Assembly (NCBI GenBank): GCA_900551955.1
Contig: UWSE01000007.1
Coordinates: forward strand, 1-25,465
DNA from: an uncultured Mollicutes bacterium
GTDB taxonomy: Bacteria; Bacillota_I; Bacilli_A; UBA3375
DNA: 25,465 nucleotides
Direction of reading: 5' to 3'
The position numbers were made by a program, and so were the translations under genes. Below are positions 7,141 through 13,956 of this stretch, piece after piece (the stretch's first letter is position 1; every line of letters starts with the position of its first letter). Under the pieces are notes generated by a model. That model worked only from the letters and a program-made list of their open reading frames with translations, was not told where the DNA came from and searched no databases.

Positions 7141-7770
7141 TCTATAATTCCAGTTTATTGGTGAGTAGTTATATTTTTTAAGTGCTAAATTAATGTTAGT
7201 AAATAGTTTTGAGTCAAAAAACCCACGATATGCACTTAATGGTGATGGATGAACTGAACATATAATCGTATTATTAGTTTCATCAATTAAATGCATTTTT
7301 GATTGAGCATATTTACCTAACAAAACAAAAACACATTGTCCACGATCACTTAGTTGTTTGATGATCGAATCTGTTGTGTCTTGCCACCCGATGCTTAGAT
7401 GAGAAGTAGGATCAGTGGCATTGTAAGTTAATACTGAATTAAGTAATAACACACCTTGTTTGGCCCAATCACTTAAATCACCATTAGTTCTAACTTCACC
7501 GGTTTCTAATTCTAGGAGCTTAAAGATATTAACTAAGCTTTTAGGTAATTTATTATTGCGATTAACACTAAAGGCTAAACCACAAGCATCATCGATATTA
7601 GGATAAGGATCTTGACCTAATATCACAACTTTAGTATCAACAAATGATGTTAATGCTAATGCTCTAAAGACGTTATTTAGTGTCGGATAATAATGTGGTT
7701 GGTAATGATTAAGCATATCAATTTGTTTATCATTTAAGCTAATTGTATAACCATTAATGATTTTTTCCAT
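7123..7770 (-). CDS. ung: Uracil-DNA glycosylase (family 1)
   Basis: Ung removes uracil from DNA to start base-excision repair. At 215 aa it is close to the norm (about 220). Motif A is VVILGQDPYP, with catalytic Asp54 and the thymine-excluding Tyr56. The middle has GVLLLNSVLT and VFVLLGKYAQSK, and the leucine-loop motif is HPSPLSAYRGFF with the catalytic His. Most family-1 enzymes have PYHG after the Asp; here it is PYPN, and the following stretch (NIDDACGLAFSV) replaces the usual pgQAhGL. The start has AAAGGAG upstream on the minus strand. A strong promoter lies at 7788-7816. Confidence 0.95.
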   Translation of the reverse strand: MEKIINGYTISLNDKQIDMLNHYQPHYYPTLNNVFRALALTSFVDTKVVILGQDPYPNIDDACGLAFSVNRNNKLPKSLVNIFKLLELETGEVRTNGDLSDWAKQGVLLLNSVLTYNATDPTSHLSIGWQDTTDSIIKQLSDRGQCVFVLLGKYAQSKMHLIDETNNTIICSVHPSPLSAYRGFFDSKLFTNINLALKKYNYSPINWNYRKEKNE

Positions 7771-7787
7771 CTAACTCCTTTATCTAA

Positions 7788-7816
7788 ATTATATAATTTT
7801 TATCAGACAAATGCAA
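7788..7816 (-). promoter_or_regulatory. Promoter for ung
   Basis: On the minus strand: TTGCAT (7816-7811), a 17-nt spacer, TATAAT (7793-7788), 18 nt before the ung ATG. This is a near-consensus housekeeping promoter. A plus-strand TATAAT (7792-7797) overlaps it, but no matching -35 is visible for the rightward ORFs. Confidence 0.7.
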
Positions 7817-7827
7817 ACAGGAGAAAT

Positions 7828-7902
7828 ATGCAAAAATATATAGATTTTACGACACTAATAAATTTTAAAAAATATTTAAAACAACAGTATTTAAATAAGT
7901 AG
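7828..7902 (+). CDS. Possible 24-codon leader/small ORF upstream of ttcA
   Basis: ATG at 7828 follows a good ribosome binding site (ACAGGAGA) and reads 24 codons, beginning MQKYIDFTTLINFKKYL and ending in a TAG at 7900-7902, 7 nt before the GTG start of the next gene. The peptide is basic and aromatic-rich. ttcA itself has only a weak site (TAGGT), so translation of this ORF may help deliver ribosomes to ttcA. It could be a leader peptide, a small protein, or chance. No family recognised. Confidence 0.4.
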   Translation: MQKYIDFTTLINFKKYLKQQYLNK

Positions 7903-7909
7903 GTTAATT

Positions 7910-8773
7910 GTGAGTAGTTGTAGTACTAATCGTTATAAAACAGATGAAGAGATGAATAGTATAGTTGAAGTAGAACGTTCAATTATTAAAAAGTATCGCA
8001 AACAAATCTATTCGCCATTTATTAAAGCAATTAAAGATTATGAAATGATTAAAGATAATGATCATATTGCAGTATGTATTTCTGGTGGGAAAGATAGTTT
8101 ATTGTTAGCTAAGTGTTTAGAAATATTACAAAGATATTCTGATATTGATTTTAAAGTATCTTATATTGCTATGAATCCTGGGTTTAGCGATGATAATTAT
8201 CAACTATTAGTTAATAATTGTCAAAAGCTAGGAATCAATGTTAAGATTTTTGATACTGATATTTTTGCTGTGGCTAATAAAATCAGTAAAGATTATCCTT
8301 GTTATATTTGTGCTAAACGAAGAAGAGGTGCTTTATATAATTTTGCTCAAGAACTTGGTTGTAATAAAATTGCTTTAGGTCACCATTTTGATGATATTAT
8401 CGAAACAACAATGTTAAATGTGTTATATGCAGGTTGCTATGGTGCGATGCTTCCGCGTATTTATAGTGACAATTATGAAGGAATGGAATTGATCAGACCA
8501 CTTTGTTATGTTCGCGAAAAAGATATTATTAATTATACACTTTATAACCATATCCAACCAATGAATTGTGGTTGTCAAGTAGCTGCGAAAAAAACTTCTT
8601 CAAAAAGAAGAGCAGTTAAAGAGTTGTTAGCAACATTACGCAATGAAGATCCTTTAATTGATAAATCAATCTTTGCTTCGATGCGTAATGTTAATTTAGA
8701 TACTGTTGAAAGCTTCCGCTATCAACAACAACGATATAATTATCTGCATTTAAAGGAAGACAATGACAAGTAA
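7910..8773 (+). CDS. TtcA-family tRNA 2-thiocytidine biosynthesis protein (PP-loop)
   Basis: TtcA-type enzymes activate a tRNA base with ATP through a PP-loop and insert sulfur at C32 of the anticodon loop using an iron-sulfur cluster. At 287 aa, the PP-loop is SGGKDS (residues 58-63). CYIC (Cys131, Cys134) matches the TtcA CxxC, followed by KRRRGALYNFAQELGCNKIALGHHFDDIIETT, a segment with the family's GHhxDD signature. MNCGC (Cys220, Cys222) supplies the third cluster ligand. The start is GTG at 7910 with a weak ribosome binding site. It overlaps the CDF gene by 11 nt. Exact tRNA target is inferred from the family; related PP-loop enzymes act on other bases. Confidence 0.85.
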   Translation: MSSCSTNRYKTDEEMNSIVEVERSIIKKYRKQIYSPFIKAIKDYEMIKDNDHIAVCISGGKDSLLLAKCLEILQRYSDIDFKVSYIAMNPGFSDDNYQLLVNNCQKLGINVKIFDTDIFAVANKISKDYPCYICAKRRRGALYNFAQELGCNKIALGHHFDDIIETTMLNVLYAGCYGAMLPRIYSDNYEGMELIRPLCYVREKDIINYTLYNHIQPMNCGCQVAAKKTSSKRRAVKELLATLRNEDPLIDKSIFASMRNVNLDTVESFRYQQQRYNYLHLKEDNDK

Positions 8774-9845
8774 AATTATAATCATTATTGATTTGATATT
8801 AAATATAATTTTAGCTATTAGTAAAATTATAATTGGTTTTCTTGTTGGAAGTATTGCTCTAACAACTGATGGGATTAATAATTTAAATGATGGGTTAAGC
8901 AATGTTATTGGTTTGATAGGTGAAATTGTTAAAGCTAAACCAGCAGATAAAGAGCACCCATTTGGTCATGCTCGTTTTGAATATATTGCATCAATGATTA
9001 TTAGTATGATTATCATTTTAACAGGTTTAGTTTTACTTAAAGATGGAATCATCCACATTGTCCATCCACAAAGCTTATCTTACCCACCAATGGCAATGAT
9101 GATTATCATTGGTGGAATTATTGTGAAGTTAGGTATCTTTGTGTTTAATAAACGCCAAGCCAAACATCTTCATTCTAGTGTTCTAACAGCTATTAGTTAT
9201 GATGCTTTTAGTGATGTGATTGCAAGTAGTGCAATGTTAGTGGCAATGATTGTCGAAAATACATTTGGCTTACAACTTGATGGATGGATTGCGACAATTA
9301 TTAGTATCTATATTCTTTATTCAGGAATAAAAGTAGCGAAGATGCAAATTGATGAATTGTTAGGAAAAGAAGTAGATAGTAATTTAAAAAATGATATTAA
9401 AGATATTATTAAGAAATATCCCCATATTGAAGGAATGCATGATTTGATTGTCCATAATTATGGACCTAATCATAAATTTGCTACGATCCATTTATGTATG
9501 GATGGTAGTGAGGATATTTATGAACTACACGAAATTATTGATGAAATTGAAAGAGAAGTCCAACACCAATTAGGATTAGAATTTTTAATTCATTTAGATC
9601 CAGTAAAATTAAATGATCAGGAACAAAATGATTGTGAAACTAAATTACAACAGTTATTAACTAATTATCCGAATATTTCTAGTTATCATGATTTTCGTGT
9701 AGTGCATAAGCATGATAAAAGTTATATTTTCTTTGATTTGCAACTTCCTTATAGTACTAAGATAGATATTGAAGAATTTAGCCATAAATACCTTGATTTA
9801 TTAGAAAAAAACTACCAATTAGAAATAGCAATTGACTATATTTAA
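8763..9845 (+). CDS. Cation diffusion facilitator transporter, Mn-type metal site
   Basis: CDF proteins export divalent metals in exchange for protons as dimers in the membrane. At 360 aa it has six predicted helices in the first 210 residues. The metal site shows Asn39-x-x-x-Asp43 in TM2 (GINNLND) where Zn transporters have H/DxxxD, and DAFSD in TM5 where most have HxxxD; this N-D/D-D set is that of Mn-exporting CDFs such as MntE. HPFGHARFEY follows TM2 as usual. The cytoplasmic tail is long: one ferredoxin-like domain (about 210-290, HIEGMHDLIVHNYGP) and a second similar unit (about 295-360, NISSYHDFRVVHKHD). AAGGA precedes the ATG. Substrate Mn is inference from the motif. Confidence 0.9.
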   Translation: MTSKIIIIIDLILNIILAISKIIIGFLVGSIALTTDGINNLNDGLSNVIGLIGEIVKAKPADKEHPFGHARFEYIASMIISMIIILTGLVLLKDGIIHIVHPQSLSYPPMAMMIIIGGIIVKLGIFVFNKRQAKHLHSSVLTAISYDAFSDVIASSAMLVAMIVENTFGLQLDGWIATIISIYILYSGIKVAKMQIDELLGKEVDSNLKNDIKDIIKKYPHIEGMHDLIVHNYGPNHKFATIHLCMDGSEDIYELHEIIDEIEREVQHQLGLEFLIHLDPVKLNDQEQNDCETKLQQLLTNYPNISSYHDFRVVHKHDKSYIFFDLQLPYSTKIDIEEFSHKYLDLLEKNYQLEIAIDYI

Positions 9846-9868
9846 GCTGGGAAATAGTTCTTATATTA

Positions 9869-9877
9869 TGGTATAAT
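9869..9877 (+). promoter_or_regulatory. Extended -10 promoter of the ytxG-to-tlyA operon
   Basis: TGG-TATAAT at 9869-9877, 19 nt before the DUF948 ATG. The -35 is weak. No terminator is visible after the CDF gene, so some readthrough is likely. No other promoter or terminator is obvious until 16505, so this may serve eight genes. Confidence 0.6.
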
Positions 9878-9896
9878 ATATAAAAATAGGAGGAAT

Positions 9897-10400
9897 ATGA
9901 ATATTACAATTACTTCAGGTGTTGTTTACTTTATGATTGCAGTACTTTTTAGTGTGTTAGGCGCTATTGCCTTAATTTATTTAATTATGATTTTAATGCG
10001 TATTAGCTCTGTATTAAAAAAAGTAAATAAAAATATGGGTAGTTTATTAACAGATGTAAATCAAGCTGTTAATAATACAAATGATATTTTAAAAGTAGTA
10101 AGCGACAACCAACAACAATTAGATAAAACAATTAAATCAGTTGCTAAAATAACTGATGATGCTAGTCAAATGACTAACTCAATCAATAAAACAGTTACTG
10201 ATGTAACAGATGTTTTTGGAGCAACTAAAAATATTACTTCAAAAATTAATCGTATGTCAACATTAGTTACATCATCAATTGATGCTGTTAGCAAAAGAAA
10301 TAAAAAAGCGAAAAAAACTCACAAAATTGATGAAGAGATCAAAACACCTAATGGTGAAATTGAATTAAAAGGTGTGAAAGTAGAGGTTGGAAATGAATAA
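9897..10400 (+). CDS. DUF948 (YtxG-like) membrane-anchored coiled-coil protein
   Basis: A 167-aa protein with a membrane helix at about residues 8-34, then a long helical stretch (about 37-130) with repeated Asn/Asp/Val-rich heptads (DVNQAVNNTNDILKVV, SVAKITDDASQMTNSI, KTVTDVTDVFG), and a basic tail (KRNKKAKKTHK). This matches DUF948 proteins such as YtxG, general-stress-associated with no known enzyme activity. AGGAGG precedes the ATG. It overlaps the next gene by 8 nt. The order DUF948, YtxH-like, CcpA-like, TyrS parallels the ytxGH/ccpA/tyrS region of B. subtilis. Confidence 0.85.
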   Translation: MNITITSGVVYFMIAVLFSVLGAIALIYLIMILMRISSVLKKVNKNMGSLLTDVNQAVNNTNDILKVVSDNQQQLDKTIKSVAKITDDASQMTNSINKTVTDVTDVFGATKNITSKINRMSTLVTSSIDAVSKRNKKAKKTHKIDEEIKTPNGEIELKGVKVEVGNE

Positions 10401-10638
10401 TACAAGTAAAGTTATGTTAGCTAGTGGAATAGTTTTTGGGGTAGGTGCAATTTATGCTTACAAAAAAGACATCACTTTTGATAACGTTTTAGAACGTTTA
10501 AGTGAAAATCAAGATAAATTTAATGATTTTATTGCTAATTTAATAGAATTTAGTTTAGATTTATTGCAACGTTTATTTGATTGGATTACTGAATTAGTAC
10601 GTAGTATTATTTTCCAAATTAAATTATATTTGAATTAA
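10393..10638 (+). CDS. YtxH-like small membrane protein
   Basis: An 81-aa protein with a hydrophobic N-terminal helix (KVMLASGIVFGVGAIYAYKKD, about residues 5-25) and an amphipathic helical tail rich in Leu/Phe/Ile. YtxH proteins are small and weakly conserved; the GaiiGaiaGlLfAPkkG-like helix position and the place right after DUF948 support the name. I chose ATG 10393, not the TTG at 10387, because AGAGG at 10382-10386 gives a proper 6-nt spacing only to the ATG. The C-terminal part (FIANLIEFSLDLLQRLFDWI) is unusually hydrophobic for a YtxH tail and may lie on the membrane. Confidence 0.65.
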   Translation: MNNTSKVMLASGIVFGVGAIYAYKKDITFDNVLERLSENQDKFNDFIANLIEFSLDLLQRLFDWITELVRSIIFQIKLYLN

Positions 10639-10639
10639 T

Positions 10640-11422
10640 ATGGCAAAAGTTACAATTTTTGATGTAGCTAAACGCGCAGGGGTGTCGCCTGCAACTGTAT
10701 CGCGTGTGATGAATTCAGGAACCTGTAGTGATAAATCTAAAGCAAAAGTAATCAAAGCAATTAATGAATTGGAATTTATTCCTAATCAATCGGCAAGAAA
10801 CCTAGGAAGTGTGAATAATAGTAAGAGAATCGCAATTATTATTCCTAATACAACAAGTTTTGCCTATATGCAAATGATTGAAGGAATTAAAGATATAACT
10901 AAAATATATGGTTATGATTATACTTTATATACAATTGGAACAAAAAGTGAATACTCGAAATTAGTTAAAGAGATTGAAAAAAGTAGTGAGTATTTATCAG
11001 TAATTGAAATTTGTCCTTATAAAGAAATTAAAGACAAAATTGTTACAACTTTATTTGATCCGATTTTTAAAGTAAGATTAGTTGATAATTTATTTGCAAA
11101 TAAGATTTTTATCGATACAGGGAAAGATAATAACTTACAAGAATACTTAACTAATAGCTTACTTAAAAAAGCTAAGGTTGAAAAAGAAAGTAATAAAGCA
11201 GACGCGATTATTGTTGATAGTATTGAACGTGCAGCGACATGGTTAAATAAAAAATGTAAACAACAAATATATTGTTTAGAAGCATGTAAACAAACAGGGA
11301 GGTTATTACCAATTAAGCACTTAAATATTGATTTTTATTCAATTGGTGTGATCTTGGTTAGATATGCGATGAAATCAATAGTCGATCAAACAAGTAACAA
11401 AAATATTTATATTGACATTTAG
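10640..11422 (+). CDS. Shortened LacI/CcpA-type transcriptional regulator
   Basis: The N-terminal 60 residues are a complete LacI-family DNA-binding domain: TIFDVAKRAGVSPATVSRVMN helix-turn-helix and the hinge helix with NQSARNL. This is typical of CcpA-type operator binding. The effector half starts normally (RIAIIIPNTTSFAYMQMIEGI) and ends with segments resembling the C-terminal subdomain (ADAIIVDSIERAATWL, LPIKHLNIDFYSIGVILVRYAM). The middle, where ligand-binding and subunit contacts of the second subdomain lie, is missing: the total is 260 aa against about 330. The gene occupies the ccpA position between YtxGH-like genes and tyrS. There is no ribosome binding site, and the ATG follows the previous stop by 1 nt, so translation is coupled. 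Likely CcpA-derived; response to HPr-Ser-P or sugars is doubtful. Confidence 0.75.
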   Translation: MAKVTIFDVAKRAGVSPATVSRVMNSGTCSDKSKAKVIKAINELEFIPNQSARNLGSVNNSKRIAIIIPNTTSFAYMQMIEGIKDITKIYGYDYTLYTIGTKSEYSKLVKEIEKSSEYLSVIEICPYKEIKDKIVTTLFDPIFKVRLVDNLFANKIFIDTGKDNNLQEYLTNSLLKKAKVEKESNKADAIIVDSIERAATWLNKKCKQQIYCLEACKQTGRLLPIKHLNIDFYSIGVILVRYAMKSIVDQTSNKNIYIDI

Positions 11423-11429
11423 GAGATGT

Positions 11430-12668
11430 ATGAATTTATACCAAGATTTACAAGCTCGCGGTTTAATTAATCAAGTTACTGATGAAGAGATTCAAAAAAG
11501 ATTAGAATCTCCTTTATCTTTATATTGTGGTTTTGATCCTACAGCTGATAGTTTACATATAGGACATTTACTACCTTTATGTATGTTAAAACGCTTTTTA
11601 AATGCAGGGCATAAACCAATTGCTTTAATTGGAGGAGCAACTGGTTTAATTGGTGATCCTTCATTTAAAAAAGATGAACGTAGTTTAAATTCTAAAGAAA
11701 CAGTATTAGGATATGTTGAAGCGATTACTAAACAAATCAAAGATATTGTAGGTGAAGAAGGATTAGTAATTGAAAATAACTATAATTGGGTAAAAGATAT
11801 TAATATGATTGATTTCTTACGTGATTATGGTAAACACTTTACAATTAATTATATGATTAGTAAAGATTGTGTTAGTAGTCGTATTGAATCAGGAATTTCT
11901 TTTACTGAATTCTCTTATATGTTACTACAAGCGATGGACTTTTATCAATTATATAACAAGTATGAAACAATCCTACAAGTTGGTGGAAGTGATCAATGGG
12001 GTAATATCACAACAGGACTTGAATTAATCCGCCGTCAAGGGATTGATACAAAATGTTATGGTTTAACAGTTCCGTTAGTTACTAAAAGTGATGGAACTAA
12101 ATTTGGTAAAACTGAAGGTGGAGCAATTTGGTTAGATCCGAAAAAAACTAGCCCTTATGAGTTTTATCAATACTTCTTTAATGTTGAAGATAAAGATGTA
12201 ATTAAATATATTAAATACTTTACATTCTTAGATTTAGACGAAATTACTGAATTAGAAAAAGCAACAGCACAAACGCCTCAATTACGTTTAGCCCAAAAAC
12301 GTTTAGCTAGTGAAGTAACTAGTTTTGTGCATGGAAAAGAAGCATTAGAACAAGTAATTGAAACAACTAAGTGTTTGTTTACCGGAGACATTTCGCATCT
12401 GTCTAAAAAGCAAATTGAAACGTACTTTACTCATATCGACCAATATGAAATAGAAGCAAATCGTCCTTTAGTTGATGCACTAATTGATATAAAATTAGCT
12501 TCATCACGTCGAGAAGCACGTGAGTTTATTGAAAATAATTCAATTCGTATTAATGGTAATGTAATTAGCGATACTGATTATGTAATTAGTGATCAAGACT
12601 TAATTGCCGGAATGTATATGATGATAAAACGTGGTAAGAAAAAAATCCACTTTGTTAAGGTAAAATAA
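11430..12668 (+). CDS. tyrS: Tyrosyl-tRNA synthetase
   Basis: TyrRS charges tRNA-Tyr. From ATG 11430 it is 412 aa, normal for the bacterial class I enzyme. The Rossmann domain has CGFDPTADSLHIGHLLPL with HIGH at residues 43-46, YDFLQAMDFYQLYN-like tyrosine-binding spacing (here YMLLQAMDFYQLYNKY), GGSDQWGNITTG, and KFGKTEGG as the KMSKS equivalent. The C-terminal S4 domain is LIDIKLASSRREAREFIENNSIRING. I chose 11430 because AGGAG (11421-11425) precedes it; the longer frame from TTG 11412 has no such site. Only 7 nt follow the regulator's stop, so there is no room for a T-box leader, unlike in Bacillus. Confidence 0.97.
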   Translation: MNLYQDLQARGLINQVTDEEIQKRLESPLSLYCGFDPTADSLHIGHLLPLCMLKRFLNAGHKPIALIGGATGLIGDPSFKKDERSLNSKETVLGYVEAITKQIKDIVGEEGLVIENNYNWVKDINMIDFLRDYGKHFTINYMISKDCVSSRIESGISFTEFSYMLLQAMDFYQLYNKYETILQVGGSDQWGNITTGLELIRRQGIDTKCYGLTVPLVTKSDGTKFGKTEGGAIWLDPKKTSPYEFYQYFFNVEDKDVIKYIKYFTFLDLDEITELEKATAQTPQLRLAQKRLASEVTSFVHGKEALEQVIETTKCLFTGDISHLSKKQIETYFTHIDQYEIEANRPLVDALIDIKLASSRREAREFIENNSIRINGNVISDTDYVISDQDLIAGMYMMIKRGKKKIHFVKVK

Positions 12669-13072
12669 TGAATATAGATAATCAAATCAAAGAAACAATT
12701 GCTTTACTAGATAAAGCTTATGCACCTTATTCACAATTCCATGTAAGTTGTTTATTAGTGTTTAATAATGAAACGATGATTGGTGGAGTTAATGTTGAAA
12801 ATAGTAGTTTTGGTGCAACTATTTGTGCTGAGCGAAATGCAGTAGGAACAATGATTACTCAAGGGATTGATCCTCAATCAATTAGCCACATCATTATTGC
12901 CTGCAATAAAGATGTCAGTGTCCAACCATGTGGAATCTGTCGACAAACACTTATTGAATTTTTCCCAGCAACAACTAAAGTTATATTAACTAACCAATTA
13001 GGTGAATATACGACAACAACATTAGAAGCATTATTGCCTAACGCTTATGTTGGGAAGCAATTAAATGTTTAA
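12668..13072 (+). CDS. cdd: Cytidine deaminase
   Basis: Deaminates cytidine and deoxycytidine to uridine forms in pyrimidine salvage. A 134-aa tetrameric-type enzyme. The zinc site is Cys53 with catalytic Glu55 (TICAERNA) and Cys88/Cys91 (PCGICRQ), all present. YAPYSQFHVSCLLV and GGVNVENSSFGATICAE are family signatures. The ATG overlaps the tyrS stop (TAATG) and its 3' end overlaps era by 8 nt. The cdd-era order is conserved in many Firmicutes. Confidence 0.96.
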   Translation: MNIDNQIKETIALLDKAYAPYSQFHVSCLLVFNNETMIGGVNVENSSFGATICAERNAVGTMITQGIDPQSISHIIIACNKDVSVQPCGICRQTLIEFFPATTKVILTNQLGEYTTTTLEALLPNAYVGKQLNV

Positions 13073-13946
13073 AAGTGGATTTGTAGCAATAGTTGGTAAT
13101 CCTAATGCTGGTAAAAGTAGTTTAATTAATAAAATCTTTAGTCGTAAGATTTCAATTGTAAGTGATAAAGTGCAAACAACACGAAACATGATTCGTGGTG
13201 TTTATACAGATAATGATAGTCAAATCATTTTCTTAGATACGCCAGGGTTCCATAAACCCCATAATAAACTACAAGTGTATATGAATGATCAGATTGAACA
13301 TGCACTAAGTGGTGTCGATGTCGTAATATATGTGGTAGATGCTAAATATGGTTTTGGAAAAAAAGAGCAAGTAATTATTAATAAGATTAAAGATTTAAAT
13401 GCTAGTACTATTTGTTTAATTAATAAAATAGATTTATTAAAGCAAGAAAAAGTTGTCGAGCTAGTTAATCAAGCTCAACAACTTGATTTATTTCAAGAGA
13501 TATTTGCAATTAGTTTAAAAGATACATTCAATGTAGAATTGTTTTTAAATGATTTAAAAGCTTTACTTCCCGAAGGAATAGCTTTATATCCTGAAGATCA
13601 CTTAGTTGATTATACTAAAGAATTTTATATTGAAGAAATTGTTCGCGAAAAAATAAATCAAGTATGTTTTGATGAAATTCCTCACAGTGTAGCAATTAAA
13701 ACTAAAGCCATAGAAGAAGATGAAAATGGATTAAGTATCTTTGTTGATGTTTATGTCCACCGCGATAGTCAAAAAGGAATAATTATTGGTCGCGGCGGAC
13801 ATAACTTAAAAACTATAGGGAAACGAGCCAGATTAGAATTAAAAGAATTTTTTAATCAACCAATTTATTTAGATATTCATGTTAAAGTTAAACCGAACTG
13901 GGTTGATAATAATTCATTATTAATGGATTGGGGTTATAACGATTAA
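13065..13946 (+). CDS. era: GTPase Era
   Basis: Era binds the 3' end of 16S rRNA and assists small-subunit assembly. At 293 aa it is full length. The G domain has G1 GNPNAGKSS (residues 11-19), the switch region VQTTRNMIRG, G3 DTPGFHKP and G4 NKID. The C-terminal KH domain (about 200-290) has the usual EIPHSVAI, the QKGIIIGRGGHNLKTIG RNA-binding loop, and KVKPNWVDN near the end. The ATG sits inside the end of cdd; GGAGG after it belongs to dxs, 10 nt downstream. Confidence 0.97.
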   Translation: MFKSGFVAIVGNPNAGKSSLINKIFSRKISIVSDKVQTTRNMIRGVYTDNDSQIIFLDTPGFHKPHNKLQVYMNDQIEHALSGVDVVIYVVDAKYGFGKKEQVIINKIKDLNASTICLINKIDLLKQEKVVELVNQAQQLDLFQEIFAISLKDTFNVELFLNDLKALLPEGIALYPEDHLVDYTKEFYIEEIVREKINQVCFDEIPHSVAIKTKAIEEDENGLSIFVDVYVHRDSQKGIIIGRGGHNLKTIGKRARLELKEFFNQPIYLDIHVKVKPNWVDNNSLLMDWGYND

Positions 13947-13956
13947 TGGAGGCATT

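Noticed and set aside
9846..9896. T-box or riboswitch leader for the ytxG-tlyA operon
   Set aside because: Only about 15 nt lie between the -10 box and the ribosome binding site, too short for a structured leader.
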